From Brugia malayi (taxonomy: Eukaryota; Nematoda; Chromadorea; Rhabditida; Onchocercidae): 64,000 nt of DNA. The DNA lies in assembly GCF_000002995.4 (NCBI RefSeq), contig NW_025062479.1, forward strand, positions 18,968,721-19,032,720, written 5' to 3'. The position numbers and the translations under genes were made by a program. Numbering within the stretch: the first letter of the stretch is position 1; each line of letters opens with the position of its first letter. The notes below the pieces were generated by a model. It saw only the letters and a program-made list of their open reading frames with translations. It did no database searches and was not told the DNA's origin. Shown one piece after another: positions 26,373-40,900 of the stretch.

Positions 26373-27230
26373 CTGAAAAATATGGAAAATAACGAAATTA
26401 AAGAGACTGGAAACAATCGTTAAGGTTAGATTAATCTGAGGTGTTTGTTAGAATGTTGCATTCTCTCAAGTGTTTTAATATCAATTACGATTACTGACAA
26501 ATTGAATGAATCTTATGCAGTCGTAGCTAAAAGCTTTACTGCATTTTCATTATGGAACAAACCATGTTGGAAGAAGTCACTAGTGTCGATCCCCAAGATA
26601 ATTTACGAAACACAATGAGCAGAGCCAATGCTCACATAGAAAGTGACAAACTTACTTGAACAAGTGGAAAAAAGCGACAAAAGAAATAACAAGCAAATTA
26701 ATTTCATTGACTTTTTTTTTTTTTTTTTTTTTTTACAAAGCACACAAAGACATTAAGGTCGAAAAGAGAGAATTTAACCTTTCACATTGCGAGGAACACT
26801 ACCACAAGTGACCAAAATGTGGAATGGATGCAACATATCTATTCATTTATTAAGATTGAAATCGCTACTTTTTGCAATTTATTTCGACTACAATGTTATA
26901 CTTTTTCTTGGACATACATTATATAAAGAAACAAACAAAAGAAATATGGTAAACTATGCTAATCAAAGTAAACGAATATAGTAAATTAATTAGTCAGCAG
27001 AGAAACACTTAAATAAACTAAGGAAGTAAATAAGTAAGTGCATGGAAAATTCCAAGGAAATAATTTAGATTTTCTAGTTGGCAAATAACCGAATTAAGTA
27101 TGCATCCATTCCTTTCATATTCATCTGGCACTTAACTCTTTCACAAATCAGCTTGGGCATGAAGTATTACAGAGTACTACTTTTAGAATAATATAGGTTT
27201 TTCAGGCACATTCCTTTTATTCATGGCTAA

Positions 27231-27300
27231 TAGAAGCAACTCTGTGTGTAGCATTCGGTATACACTCTCATACCGAATGCTACACACGGAGTTGCTTCTT
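27231..27300. repeat. Near-perfect hairpin, 30-bp stem with 8-base loop (possible pre-miRNA or small inverted repeat)
   Basis: The left arm begins AGAAGCAACTCTGTGTGTAG and the right arm ends CTACACACGGAGTTGCTTCT; the arms pair along about 29-30 positions with one G.U-type position, around the loop ACACTCTC. The size of about 68 nt suits a pre-miRNA, although such complete pairing is more typical of an siRNA precursor or a tiny inverted-repeat element. It matches no miRNA I remember. Transcription from either strand is possible. Confidence 0.75.
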
Positions 27301-28499
27301 GATTTATACGCTATATGGAAAAGGGAACAATGTTTCATCAATAGGTAGATGTGTAGCGTCCTTCCATGCTTTTTTATTCGCACTTTTATACGGATAGAAT
27401 GCAAATGTGTTGTCATATTGCTCGCAGTTGAATCTGTCCGGTGAAAATTGTTGCAGTCGATTAAATATTAAATGAAGCAGCAAAAATGAGTTCATTGAAT
27501 TGCCCAACCTATTAACAGGTTTAGATGAATGGAGTTATCTTGAAAGAATAATGACAAGATAGCAATTAATTGATTAACTGATAATTTGTGAATACCGGAA
27601 GCAATAATTACAAGTGGAGAGAAAACTGAATATAATCTAATTTAAAAGATGAAATATAGTCTAAATATAATGAATATAATTTGAATGAAGTGGGAACAAG
27701 AGAATGAATAATAGCTTTCGTTCCTTGGCTCACTCTTTGACCACGGAACGAATATCTCAGTCAGTCTGGACATGAACCATTTGTCCCCTTCACCTTAAAG
27801 TAACAGCCTTTGCAAAAGCAGCCATTAAAATGCTCCGAAGCCCCAAGACTTACGTTTTGTTTCTTTTTTTTCAGGCAATGAGAATCTATTCATCCAATCC
27901 TAAACTTGCGATTTAATTCAGTCATTTAGTTCTGACACGAATCAAACTTCCATGAACTATTGTGTTTTAGTAAAGGAAATCGTTGTTTTTATGATTTTTG
28001 AACATCATGAAATTAATGCTAAAGATTCCTATTACGGTTATCATTATTTTATTGGTGTAGCAGCGAGATATTGCACACTGCAAGGATTAATTGACAGAGA
28101 TTCCCTTTGGCTGCTTTATACAGAAAAGTCTGGAAATGATTTTAGAAAGTAGGGAAATATCAAAATAAAAAATAAAATATTTCAGTATTATCCAGTTTTG
28201 CAAATTGCTTTTGTCATCTTAAGGTTATTTTTTCTCAAAAGCAATAACCTAACTAAAATGAGGAATTTTTCCTCCGAAATCCTCAAAAACTAATCAAATA
28301 ATAGAAATGATAATATAATTTGGTGATATGGAATGGATTTCAAAAACGGAAGAAAATTAAGGAAGTTTTAAGTTCGAAAAAGATCATTTGACTTTAACCA
28401 AATCAACTTTGTTGACAAATTCTATCATCTTGAAGACAACAATCTCTTTCAATATATAGATTATAAATCAGATTTTCAAAAAAAAAAAAAAACACGCAA

Positions 28500-28760
28500 T
28501 TTATGGAGCTTCCCATCACCTACCTAGGATCATCCCATTGAATCAAAAGACATTTGTCATAAGACATGTCGGGACTTGTCACATACACCTCTGACACATG
28601 TACCCGTTGTGCACTCTGCAGTGTTGCAACTTCTGAGTTGACAGTATCCCCTCCGTGGGATTTCTGTTTTCATTCCTCACACCATTGCAAATGACGGCGC
28701 CCGCTTAAGTCAGCACTGATGATGGGTGTCACGGATTTGACGCGCTGGTTTTTCATTTCT
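28500..28760 (+). promoter_or_regulatory. G+C-richer upstream region of the ABCA gene (possible promoter)
   Basis: It stands out from the A+T-rich surroundings and includes GACGGCGCCCGC and GTCACGGATTTGACGCG. It begins about 400 bases and ends about 160 bases before the ABCA start. No defined element recognised, so the promoter role is inferred from position and composition only. Confidence 0.25.
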
Positions 28761-28916
28761 TTCCTTCTTTTTGTTGTCTCATTCTATTCATTCATTTTAT
28801 GTTTCAGATTAACTGATTCATTAGCAGGTGACATTAAACTTCCTTCATACAGGAAAAAAGCTTGATGTGATTAGCTGAAAGCAAATGCAGAAAACAAGAA
28901 GCATCAGTGAACAAAG

Positions 28917-31900
28917 ATGTTATCGTTGGTTCATCTACGTTTACTGCTTATCAAAGAATTTACTATTCTTTGGCGAAGTAAGATATGGAGCATTGTTGAA
29001 ATAGCCATTCCTCTGGTCATCTCCGTCCCTCTCATCACTCTTGTCCTGCAGGTTATTCATCTTCTATAGTTGCTCTTAATTTTCATTAGTAATGTTGTGG
29101 AAAAATTCTTTAAATACTGATGATGGAAAGTCGCTCAAAAGGATTTTAAAAGTGCAGTGGAAAGATCAAGTGAATTTAAATAGACAAACGGATGAATCGA
29201 AAAGAATAGATCTGCAAGATTTCATGTTTTCCTTGAACATATATCATAGTGACACATATACGTTTGCTTTATATTAGGACTTTTGTAGAAGTACTACTGA
29301 ATAGGATTGTTTTAGAACTCATCATCTATCAAACATGAAGCGCAGTTCTGGGAATCATTTCAAGTGACAGGAGACTGGAGAGATATAGATCGACGTCTCG
29401 GTAATATGCAGTCAATTTACAGTTACTGTGGAATGCTTAGTCAGAGAAGTTTAGGACTTGTATTCCCGTAAGTTCATTCATTCTTTTTTCCTCTTGATAT
29501 TTTAAGGTTTCTGTCTTATGCTTCGTATTTATGGTTTTTAATTCAACTTTTTTTGTGTCATTATGAAAATGAAATATGAATATATATTTTCCAGAAGCAA
29601 TATGGATAAGGAACAGATTTTGTGGATATCTCGCGAGATAGAATTTCGTTATTTGATGAATAATTCAGCTTTGCATTCACACATTTATAAGTTGAATGTG
29701 AAAATATTTCCAACTGAGGCAGCTATGATGGAAGTGCTGTTGGAGGATTACCACCGTTCTTTCATGTGTACTAAATATATTGGTGTGTTTAAATTTCGAT
29801 ATTAACATGCATACAACATTTATTGAATAAATTACAACAGATAAGAAAAAGTCATCCGTAGCTGTTCAACCTCGTTACCGTTTTCTGGTAAATTGTTAAG
29901 TGATTGAGGAGGCTTTGCTTTGGTTAATGATCGCCTTTCATTGAAAATTTTCAATCTTGAATACTTAGTGAAACACATGTGAATAGTTCTGGCGCTTTCT
30001 AAATCATTGCATATTTTATAGCTGGTATTATATTTGACGAATACAACAGTAGCATATCGCGCCTCTCTTATACGATACGAATACGCCAGACAGAAGATCC
30101 TCAAACACGATGGTATATTGGTGATGACGTCTGGGAGAATGGGGGACCATATGAAATTTCAAATGATCCGTTTATAATGAATATGATGCCCAATTATTGG
30201 TCTCTTGGTATCTTGTCACTACAGTATGCAATTGATACTGTATTTCTTAAAGTATCTGTTTTCCTACTGTTAACCAAATAGTATCTTACAGGCATTTTTT
30301 GAAAATAGTGTATTGGTTTAGTTTAACAGTTTATACGTCAAAGCCAATATTGCGTTGACTTATAACCTACCGAACTTAAGGGAACGTTCTGATTTAAATA
30401 TCTCAGTTTCATTTACACTGCTGAATGATAAACGTTATGAAACGAGTCTACAAAACGTTATCTTTCATAGGGAATTGATGGTGAGAAAAACAACGACAGC
30501 AATTTTCAACTCAGTTTGGAACGTATCCCTGAGCCGCCATATTTTGAAAAATCAATCGTAGAATTCCTTTCTTTTCTGATAATTTTCTGGCAGTTGTTTA
30601 CTTTGCCCTGTATTTTGCATACCGTTACAAATATTGCTTCTGAAAAACATAGTGGTATGAAGGTTAGATTTCTTTTTATCTTCTTGAATTTTATCATTGT
30701 TTTTAATTGCAGCTTTTAAGAATTTCTGTATAAATCGTCAGGTATACCGAATCAGTTTGAGAATTGTTAACAGTCTTATATCGAAGACAAAGAATTGAAA
30801 CACTTGTTATGGTTTTCTATACGTTTGACTTGACTTTAATTTCATGTGCATATAGAATAGATAGATACTGACGAAGTTAGACTCAGGAAGTTCTGGGAAT
30901 TAAAATTTGTTTGATATAGTTTTTAGTGATTTATGTCATTTTATACACTAAATGTAGTTATGTATGAGTGTTAAAAAAGAATTGTAAAATAATTTGGTAA
31001 CATGCATTAATTTTGATCCTTATTTTGAGGCATTTCTAACAGTAATGGGCATGCAGTCCTCTACATTTTATATTGCACATGCAGTAATTGGTTTCATCAA
31101 AGCTATGGCAGTCTTGCTGTCATGTACAATTATGTTACTCCCAGAGATTCAGGTCGCAGTTTGTTTTTTGTTCCATTTTTTTTTTTCAAATTTTATTTCA
31201 AAAGACTAAATCTGGCAACTTAATTAGGCGCGTATTGAATGTGATCTATACTAACTATGTTTTGGTCTGATGGCTTTATTTGGTAATTTTGTATATTCCG
31301 CTTCTTGACACGAGTTCCGCTTCTTGACACGAATATAAAATACCTCATTTATGAAAGCTAGTAGAACCACTGTAACAAAATATGTGGAATTCGTATGTAT
31401 TTAGGCAATATCTCCATGGTTATTTTTTTCTACTAACTTTATTTATGGTACCGGTGCTGTTACTTTTGCTCTTTTAATGTCCTGCATTTTCCATAGTCCT
31501 GGTGCAGCGGCGAAAGGAACTGCTGTTATTTGGATTGCAACTATTGGTGAGTTGCTTTTTTTTTAAATAATTTTAATCGTTGCGGAGCATAATTATTTGC
31601 AGATTGATGAAAATGCTAGTGGAGTTAGCGTAATTGCTAGTTTTATTCATCATTTTCATTCTCAAATTTTTGTAGGCTTGACAAGATTGAAAGTGACAGA
31701 AGGATCAGTTCTTCTAAATATTATACTTTCATTGAATTTAAACTATTCTTTTATTTGTGCTTATCATGCTATGCAGGATTATATGAATCGAGGTAACTGC
31801 ATATCTTTGATTTCCTAATAAATATAACTTGGACTTTCAAGTGTTATTGACAGTGGTGTTAGAGCACTATCGTGAAATCGAAGTTTGATTTGAAGCCACC

Positions 31901-34900
31901 AACAGCTAAATAAGGAAGTGGTTTTTAACCATAATGGATGGTAGCAAAATTTTAAACATTTCTCGGAGTTCCTTGCACATCTTATTTGGGAACGCTGCTG
32001 TTAAGACAATGCAAAATTCACTCTGATCTGTAACACAACTGTTTTATTGACCAGGTAATGTTGTATCCTCTGTGATGCTTTCGCGAAGTTCTTGGTTATG
32101 CTCGTTTCATCGATCCGTCCTTTGAATTGATCGAATTAAATTCTAATTAAAAACTTTCTTCTTTCACTTTCCGCAACTTCAATTTCTTCTTGGAATAGTA
32201 GATATTTTTCTTATATCTTCGAAGTGTTATTAAATATAAAGACGCTTAATAGTAGCAAAATGATCTTTATCTAAGCAATTCTTTTTAAGATGAATACTTG
32301 GGTACCTATAATATGTTTGAAAATACGACGTATATATTTCCACTCGGAATGGCGCTAATAATGATGATATTTGATATAGTTTGGATGTCAGTTTTAGCGA
32401 TTTATTTGGACAATGTCTATCCCTCTGGTGATTTGCCACGGAAGGATTGGTTTTTCTTTTTACGTGTAAGTTTAAACCAGTAATACGAAGTCGTTGGTCT
32501 AATTATAAATAAAGTTATTAAGTGACATTTATGCCTTTATGAGTATTATCTGACAAACAAAAACTGCATTTATATCATCCTTCATATTACTCTTTCCAGA
32601 ACTTTAATGGATTTTTTTTTACTAACAAGATCAGTCATTTTTTTCTTTAAATGTAAATGATTCGTGTTATGTTTGATTTTTGTTTCCATAGACTCTTAAA
32701 ATGAGCAGAAAAATTTGAATGGATAGTGGATAATTACAATTGGTAGTAAGCATATAACACAGTAGTTGGTTCACGTGCTTTATAGTGGTAGAACTTTTTT
32801 GATCAGAAAACTGAGAAATTGTTACGTCAGCAAAAATAGTGAACAAACTAAGATTATTCATCTTCATACAAACATACTTCTATGTTTTCTTTTTTTTTTA
32901 TAGCGATCGAACAGCGACCGCCAGCAATGCGATTTTTACGATTCTTCCGATACTCCGAGTGAGAACATTCAGGAACATGGAGACGACCAAGCAGACATCG
33001 ATATACGGCATTTGACGAAAACTTTTGCCGTAATACCGGCTGTTGATGGCATGTCTTTTCGTGCTTATCGAGGAGAGGTAATTCGTTCTTTTTGTTGTAC
33101 TAGCGATGGACAAGAACTTATTTGAGCTGTTCATGAGTTAAATTTTGATATTGTAAAAATTTAATGTACTTAACTAGAGGGACAGATGTTATGACATTAG
33201 TCAGTAGTTACTGTTTTGGGTCTATTTATTAAATAGATTTTTTACTGGCTACTTAGTATCTTGGAGCGACTCTTCGTCTTTCCTTTTAACTGAACGAATC
33301 TAACAACTTAAGCTTTTATTTCTGCTTGCTCAAAATCAGTTGCACCACGACATTATTCTTTTCTAGATAACCGTTCTTCTGGGACACAATGGTGCCGGGA
33401 AAAGTACAACATTCTCGTTGATAACAGGCCTTATTTCACCAACTTCTGGCTCTATTTACATTTGTGGCAGCAGGATGGAATCAAGTTCCATTGACTACTG
33501 CCAACGAGAGATCGGTTTCTGCCCACAGTATAATGCACTATTTAATTTGCTGACAGTACGCGAACATTTGGAGATGTTTCGGAAACTCAGCAGCAGTAGA
33601 GCTAATTGTGCTATGAAGCTGATGAAGGATATCCAATTGGACAATGTAGCTGACGTGGTATATATCTTATATTCTTCATCTTATCAGCTGTCATGATAAT
33701 TAAATTGTTGGGAATGAATCGCCGTATATATATATAAGGAAAGTGATATGGTGGGATGAATTTCGAGACATTTCATTTAATCTAAATTGTTAGCAAAGTC
33801 AAAAGTGTTAAGGCCAAAGTCTGATTAAAAAAGTTAAAAAAAAAAAAAAAAAAAAAAAAGTTATTCTAATGTTTAAGATTGCTGAGAAACTAAGTGGCGG
33901 AATGAAAAGAAAATTGTGTGTCGGAATATCTTTGGTTGGTGGACGACGCGTTATACTGTTAGATGAACCTACAGCTGGTATGGATCCAGCTTCTAGACAA
34001 GCCATCTTCCAACTTCTTCAACATTGCAAACGTGATAGGTAATTTCACGTCATTTTAGGATTTATCTTATTTCTTACAGCTGAATTACTTGTAATTGCTG
34101 AAACTAGGTTTTATCAACGTCCTATATGAGCAGTGCGCATATATGTGCTTATTTGCATTAACATTTGATAATTTACTCAGCTTCTCAAATTTAGACATAT
34201 TTACTTTTGAAATATTGTATAAATCTGTTTTAGAACTATTCTTTTAACAACACATTGTATGGATGAAGCAGATTTACTGGGTGATCGCATAGCAATTATG
34301 GTAAGGGGTCGATTAATTTGTGCCGGTACGTCGGAATTCTTGAAAAATCGTTTTGGAACAGGGTATTTGTTGTCGATTGATTTGATGGTGAGTTTGAATT
34401 ACAATATTAGATTATTGTTAGCTCTACATTTTGGTCAAACTTCCAATCTTTATGATTTTAAGTGAAAGGTCATACTTAATTTAAGGATTATGTCTCTGTT
34501 TTCTATTTGAATTATGAAGTTCTGAACAGTAGTGGTATTCATGAGGAAGATTTAAAAGTTTCACAAAAAAAAAGTAAATATTTACTTTCTTCAAACTGCA
34601 TATGTTGTTACCACAGTTGGACTAATAAATATGAATAGGAAAGAGGAATCACATTGACTTCGCTAGCAAGTGGGTCAGCTTTGAGATATGTATTTTAATT
34701 TGTATACTGCACTTTTTCAATGTTTTATTATTATTATTTTTATTTATTTATTTTTTCTTTTTTTTTTTTTGCAGCCTCAAAAAAATTTGCATTATTTTGA
34801 TCAGAAGGAACAGTTGTTGTCAGCTATTAGAAAATATATCCCTGAAACTGAAAAACAATCAGCAACTTCTCATCAGATGACTGTTTTATTACCTATTGAA

Positions 34901-37900
34901 TGCAAGAAGAGGTTTTTTCTTGTCTCTTTCCACTTGTGTGTCTTTCTTTCCTTTATTTTACTGTTTTAGTTCTCAAGTTCTCATTCCATTCGAAAAGCTA
35001 TTTTATTTGTAATGTATTCTAAACATTTTTTAAATGAAAGTCAACTCGGTCTTTTTCCCTTTAATTGGTTCTTTTCTCGACTGTTATCACTTTTTTTTGA
35101 TCAACATTTTAGCTTTCCCAATCTGTTTACTGAGCTGGAACAGAATGCTGGCAAATACGGTATCAATTCATTTGGCTTATCATTGAATACATTGGAACAA
35201 GTTTTCCTAAAGTAATTCTTTCTGTTGTGTGTATCTGATTTCATTTGAATTGATTTTAGCGATAAAATTTCTATCAGTTGTACCAATTAATTAATAACCT
35301 TCACAGGCAGCAAACTGCTGTTTAGTCCGGAAAGCCTGGAACTATCAAATCTGCTGAATTCGAGACTTTGTCATTTTACATTTTAATGTGCATTGTTGAA
35401 CGACAAATTGCTATTATTATGAGAATGACCAATAATTCAAAAAGTGAAGGTTTAATCATTACTGCATAATTTGTGTTGTTTTAGAGTTGGAGAACTTGAG
35501 GATGTTAATTTAACATCTATAACCGACCTGGAAAATATGGCGGAGCAACAAGCTTCCATATTATGTAGTAATTCATGTTAGTATCTCTTTTTTGATTTCA
35601 ATGTTTTAGAAAATTTAACGTATGTTCGAGTGTGGATATAAAATAAAAACGTCTAAGACAAGGCATATATGTTGAATAAGTCTCTTTTACCGAAGCAGTG
35701 TTTAAAGTGTGGGATGAAATTTACGAAAAGAAGACAGAAGAGATTAAATTAAACGATGAAAGTTGAAGCAAGCAAATGTAGTATGGGAAATTCCTACACA
35801 AGTGGATTTTTGGCTTCATTCGCTTATTTATTTTCAGTTATGCATACAGGATTGTTGCTATGGCTCACACAGGTTACTGCTTTGCTTAGAAAGCGTTTCA
35901 TATGCTATCAGAAGCAATGGTCACGACTTATTTGTCAAATCTTACTTCCTATAATTGTGCTCTTATTTATTGTTTTTTATGTGAAAAATTTGTCAACTCA
36001 AGAGAAAAGACAGGGTACATTTCATATATATTCTCAAGTAGGATTGCAAGTTTATTTGAATTTGTAGATATAGATTAGGAAAAGACCGGCAGTTCGTTGA
36101 ACTGAGTAATTTTTGAATTTAATTTGCAGAAATTTTGTTGAATGCAGGACGTATAAGTCCATGTGTTGTGCCTGTACAGCTGGAGAATCCTGAAGAGCTA
36201 TTCGGTCATAATGTCCTGGAAATAATACGAAATATAACCGGATATTCATACAAGCTAGTCTCCACGTCTGAAAGCATGGAGCTTAATCTTGCTAAATTGC
36301 CTAAAGTAAATGCTTTACTATCTTTTTATGTTACTTAATCAAATTAACGACAGTTATTTAATTATACCACTTCATGATTTGGTGGCGTAATTAAATCACT
36401 GTTATTTGTGATATATTAACACTATTATTTTTTTACTGCTGCACTATGATAAGTTTTAAATACAATGTTTAGATACCACCACCTGTCGGCATGGCTGTCA
36501 CGTACAACACAAAGGGCGGTTACATTGCTGCTACGGCATTTTTCAACGCTAAAGCTAGATATGGACCGGTTATTGCAACGACGTTAGTGAACAATGCAAG
36601 GTTGGGGCAGTCTGCAGGTATAAATTTAAATTTGTTGGAATTTTATAGAATTTAAGCAAAATATATCAATTTTCTTCCGTTGACACTGTGATTGTGTTCA
36701 AAATATTTTCTAAATCCTGGCAGATGCGATGTTTATTTTCAGCTTTGTCTGTATCTACACAAAAAGAAGGAAGTAATCAAGATCTGTTTGATTTAAAATT
36801 TTTTAGAGATTCACAACATTTCAAAAAAACTCGATATTCTATGTAGCGAGTTCATTTTCAGATTCCATTGAAGTTTCATTCCTTCCATATGGGAATGTAA
36901 GCGGTGTTAGTCCGTTAGTCTCATTGAATTCTCACATGTTTTTGATAGCACCTATTTTGATTATCATTTTCGCTTTTGTCTCATCTGGCTTCGTAACTTA
37001 TGTTGTCGATGATCTCAACACTAATTTTCTTTATCAGGTAAGCCTTTTCTATAATTTTAATTGGTATTTTCGAATTAAACGGTAGTCCATGTCAAAGGTT
37101 AATTCTGCTAAAAGTCCACCTGTTTTTATTCTTCATAATGCATTTTTTTATTCCTGTCTTTATTTCTCACTGTCTTTTTATTTTGGTTAATATAATCCTC
37201 GATATGCTTAACCTCAGCTCCTTTCATTAAACCGTTTTGTAAAGGACTTGTAAGGTTTTCTCTGCTAAAGCAAATAACCGGAAATCGCCAAATTAACTCT
37301 ACGCCTTCATTTTCTAGTAAGTGTAGCTAGAGTGTTTTTTATTACAAAAAATTTCTGTTCTGGAATACTTTCAGAACTAAAAAAAAAAACAACTCTTGGA
37401 ATTTTTTTATATTTGCACTAAAAAATAAAGCAAATAATCGAAAGTTGTCAAATGGATTTTTTAGCAACTTCGTACTCGATTAAATACATTCACTTATTGG
37501 TTGTCTATGATAATTTCGGATTTAATACTCTATGCATTTATCTGTGCAGTTTTCATTGCCATTTTAGGCGAATGGTTGAGTAACCTTAAATTTGAGTAAG
37601 TTTTTACATAAACGAAGTTTATTCAGAGTTAAAAGTACAGAATTTATATCTTTAGTGCCTAGTAACTAGGGATTTCATGTTCATGGATATATAATGGTGT
37701 TTTAATTCTATGTTTATTTGAGAATTTTAGGATAATTTGGATTTGCCACGATTTGACTTGATTTGTATACATAGTGATATCTTTCCTAAATTTATACTTG
37801 TGGTTTTAGTTGTCTTATGTGTTTCAAATTATTTAGTAACTTGTCTTCTCTCATCTTGGTGAGATGGAAGTCGAATTTATGTTATGGTCATCCAGTACAT

Positions 37901-40900
37901 GATTATTTACAGTGTGATGTTGCTTTGGTTGATATATTTATGGCCAACATTGCCATTTGTTTATTGCATGGCTTTCCTAATTAGGCATTCAGCACGAGCT
38001 TATATTGTCCTAATTATCATAACACTGGTCGTTGCTCTTTGTGCTAGTATCATATCCTACATTATGATGTCCATAAAGCCGAAGTTATTTCCGTATTTAC
38101 ATGTAAGTGGTTTTAGCACTAAAAAGTTTTTCATTTTCAAAATTTGAAGTTCATTTGATTATGGATTCAACTATGTTTATGGAGTGGCGGAATGCTTTTT
38201 AAAATGGTTTTTATTAGAACACGAACTCTCTATAGATAAAGATTTAAAATTGAAATTTTAATTACCTCTATTTTATAGTGTGCCGATTGTTTCGGGTTTC
38301 TGGTACTAGTTTAACATGTGATATAAATGATAGGATCATTCTTCTGGAAACAGTTAAATTAATCCTACTGATGTGCTTTCTAAATCGTGCGTCATGCAAA
38401 ACTTTTTTGTTTTATCGAGGAAATTAGAGAAATAAACTTTTTTCGTTGAATTTCAGACAACATTCTTGCTTGCGCTGCCGACGTACAGCATGTCATACAG
38501 TTTGATTATAATTTTAGTTGCTGATGTCAACAAGGACACGAATGGTCTGTACAGCTGGGAGGTGCTTTTCCCACTTAATTTTTAAAAAATTTGGATGTAC
38601 TTGGAAATATTACAGTTATAAAAAATGCACCTACGAAGAAAAAGAAAAATTTTTTTTTCGTATAATATCACATTCTTTCATAACTTTTTAGTTAGAGCAA
38701 TATATGTTCCTGAAAATTACATTCATTGACGACTGTAAGTAATATGATGCTAAGACTAAGTAGATGAAAAATGAACGAACGTGTTTCTTTGGATGTATAG
38801 AATGAAGTCGTAATTTGTAATATATTAAATCTTTTATAAGAATGAGCACTAAAGATTTTGGACGGACTTGCGAAATCTGGAAATTGTAGACTGTTTTTTT
38901 TTTTTTTTGCATTCCAAGCTTAGAAGGTTATGAGTCTGACAAATTTAATGGATCATCATTGTTTACGTCCTATATCTCTCTATTATGTCAGCCACCGCTG
39001 AATTCTTGTTTTAATCTCCATAATGTCAGGATGTTTGGCAGAAGTTGTGTTACATATTTTAGAAATCACCGAACCTAATCCATACTTTCATTGTTAGAAC
39101 TTATAAAGGTCAGAAGTTGTTGAAGTGCTAGATATGTTTTCAAATTTCAAGCAGACGCAATTTAGATTCTTATAGTATTACTGCTGTATAGTGCGTATAA
39201 CTTTTGAATTGATAATGATTTTTTTTTTTGGAATAGCAAATCATTTATTGATATTGTTCAGTTGTTACTGTTGTCAGTTATTAATATTCATTAATGTTCA
39301 GCTGGATTAATGTTTCAGCGAAAATTAGCTGGAATCTATATTTCCTATATAAAATTGATCAGATTTAAAAGAACATCAGTTTTCATTTTTCAGAAACTTG
39401 GACGTGTTTATGTCATGATGTTCTTCTCGGGTCTTTTATTTTGGATTATTTTAATAATGATGAATTTCAAGCCCCTGACCATGTATATGCACGATTTGTT
39501 GTCGATAATACGGAGAACACCATCATGTTTATCACTGGTTTGAATCAAATTTTCATTTTTTGAAACTTAGACGCTTTTGAGTTTTGAAATTCTTCGTTGC
39601 TATTTATCAAAGAAACAGAATGCCATATCTTCTTCGATAGATTTATGCGGAAGCAAAATAAGGCACTATATTGCGGTGTTTCATGGCTTAACAGCAATGA
39701 AACACAGTAGCTTTTGTTAGACTAAAAATTTATCCTGCTATTGAAAGGTGTTTTCTGGTAACATGGTTGAGTGGGAAATTTTACTAAATCTATAGAAGTA
39801 TATAAAAATATGTTGCAAACGATTTGGTATGATAAGGTAATCTTCCAACTCTCTTTAGATTTTTCATTTTACCCTGGAAAGTTTTTCGGAAATTACAAAT
39901 GCAGTGAAGTTATTCGCTAACGATGCTATAATGCGAATTTGAGAAAGAATTCGTAATTGTAGAAGCTCATCTTTAATTGGAGAAGATTGGATGGACATAT
40001 AGCTTCCAAAAGAAAAAAAAAACGCTTATTTTTTAATTTTTTAAGTATTTTAGTATGAAGACAACTTGGAAGATGTTGATGTAAAGAAAGAACGAGAATG
40101 TGTATCGCGGAAAAGGAATACCGAGCTATCGCTTGCTGTCCGTAATTTGAATAAGTACTATGGGGATTTGCACGCTGTTCGTGCTCTTACATTTGGTGTC
40201 GAACCCGGTGAATGCTTTGGTCTTCTGGGTCCGTTTCATTAAATTTCGCATTTTCATTATTTGTTAAGTGAGTTGGAAGCATTTTAAAGAGATAAAAGAG
40301 AGTACTGACGCTTAGATTAGTGAATTAAACCTTAGATTTTTCTCAAAAAACATATTGGACATGCCGTATTCTAACTTTTTGCCTTCCAATTTCTCCGTTT
40401 ATGTTTGTGGTAATTTGCAGGGTTCTGAATTAATGAAATCCAATTTTTAAAGTGGTTGAAGTTTACAAAATTCCAGGTGTAAATGGTGCAGGTAAAACAT
40501 CAGCATTTGATATGCTAACTGGTGTATCCATACCAGATGGAGGCGAAGCTTTCATCAACGGCCGTTCTATTTTGAAGAAACAGGTCTGATTTTGATGTAT
40601 TAAATTAAGACTTCATTTTTAAATTTCACCTCCTATGCATTTTAGCAACTTTCTTGCCAACTTAGATCTTCATCACATCTGTCGTTATGTTTGATATAAA
40701 TTTTAATCTGTTTTCTACTTGATGATGCTGTCATGTGGGAGTAAATTTTCTTCAGACTATTGGGTTTTGTCCACAGTTCGACGCTCTTCATCCTAAACTA
40801 ACAGCTAAAGAAACTCTACGACTTTTGGCCTCACTTTATGGCTTTGTTAATCCAATGAAACGTGTCAAAACTCTCCTTGAAGCAGTATCCTTAACAGAGC

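Larger units (their letters stand above)
26373..28916. other. Intergenic between the tentative gene and the ABCA transporter
   Basis: Contains a poly-T run at about 26711-26734, the hairpin at 27231-27300, and a less A+T-rich stretch at about 28500-28760. An open frame at 27952-28152 (66 codons) has no supporting homology. TTATGTTTCAG ending at about 28807 may be a spliced-leader or 5' UTR splice acceptor for the transporter. Confidence 0.45.

Noticed and set aside
29841..29888. Possible exon [16 protein letters not shown] in the ABCA gene
   Set aside because: Direct joining of 29782 to 30022 gives [10 protein letters not shown], which matches the family; the extra block is not needed and breaks that match.
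29832..30104. 90-codon minus-strand open frame
   Set aside because: Shadow of ABCA exon 4 and the preceding intron.
30330..30480. Open frame [20 protein letters not shown] as an ABCA exon
   Set aside because: It can join the previous exon but then runs into a frame conflict with the next coding block. Reading exon 4 to 30251 ([11 protein letters not shown]) and splicing to 30471 keeps phase and restores the usual ABCA LQ-AID motif, leaving this stretch as intron.
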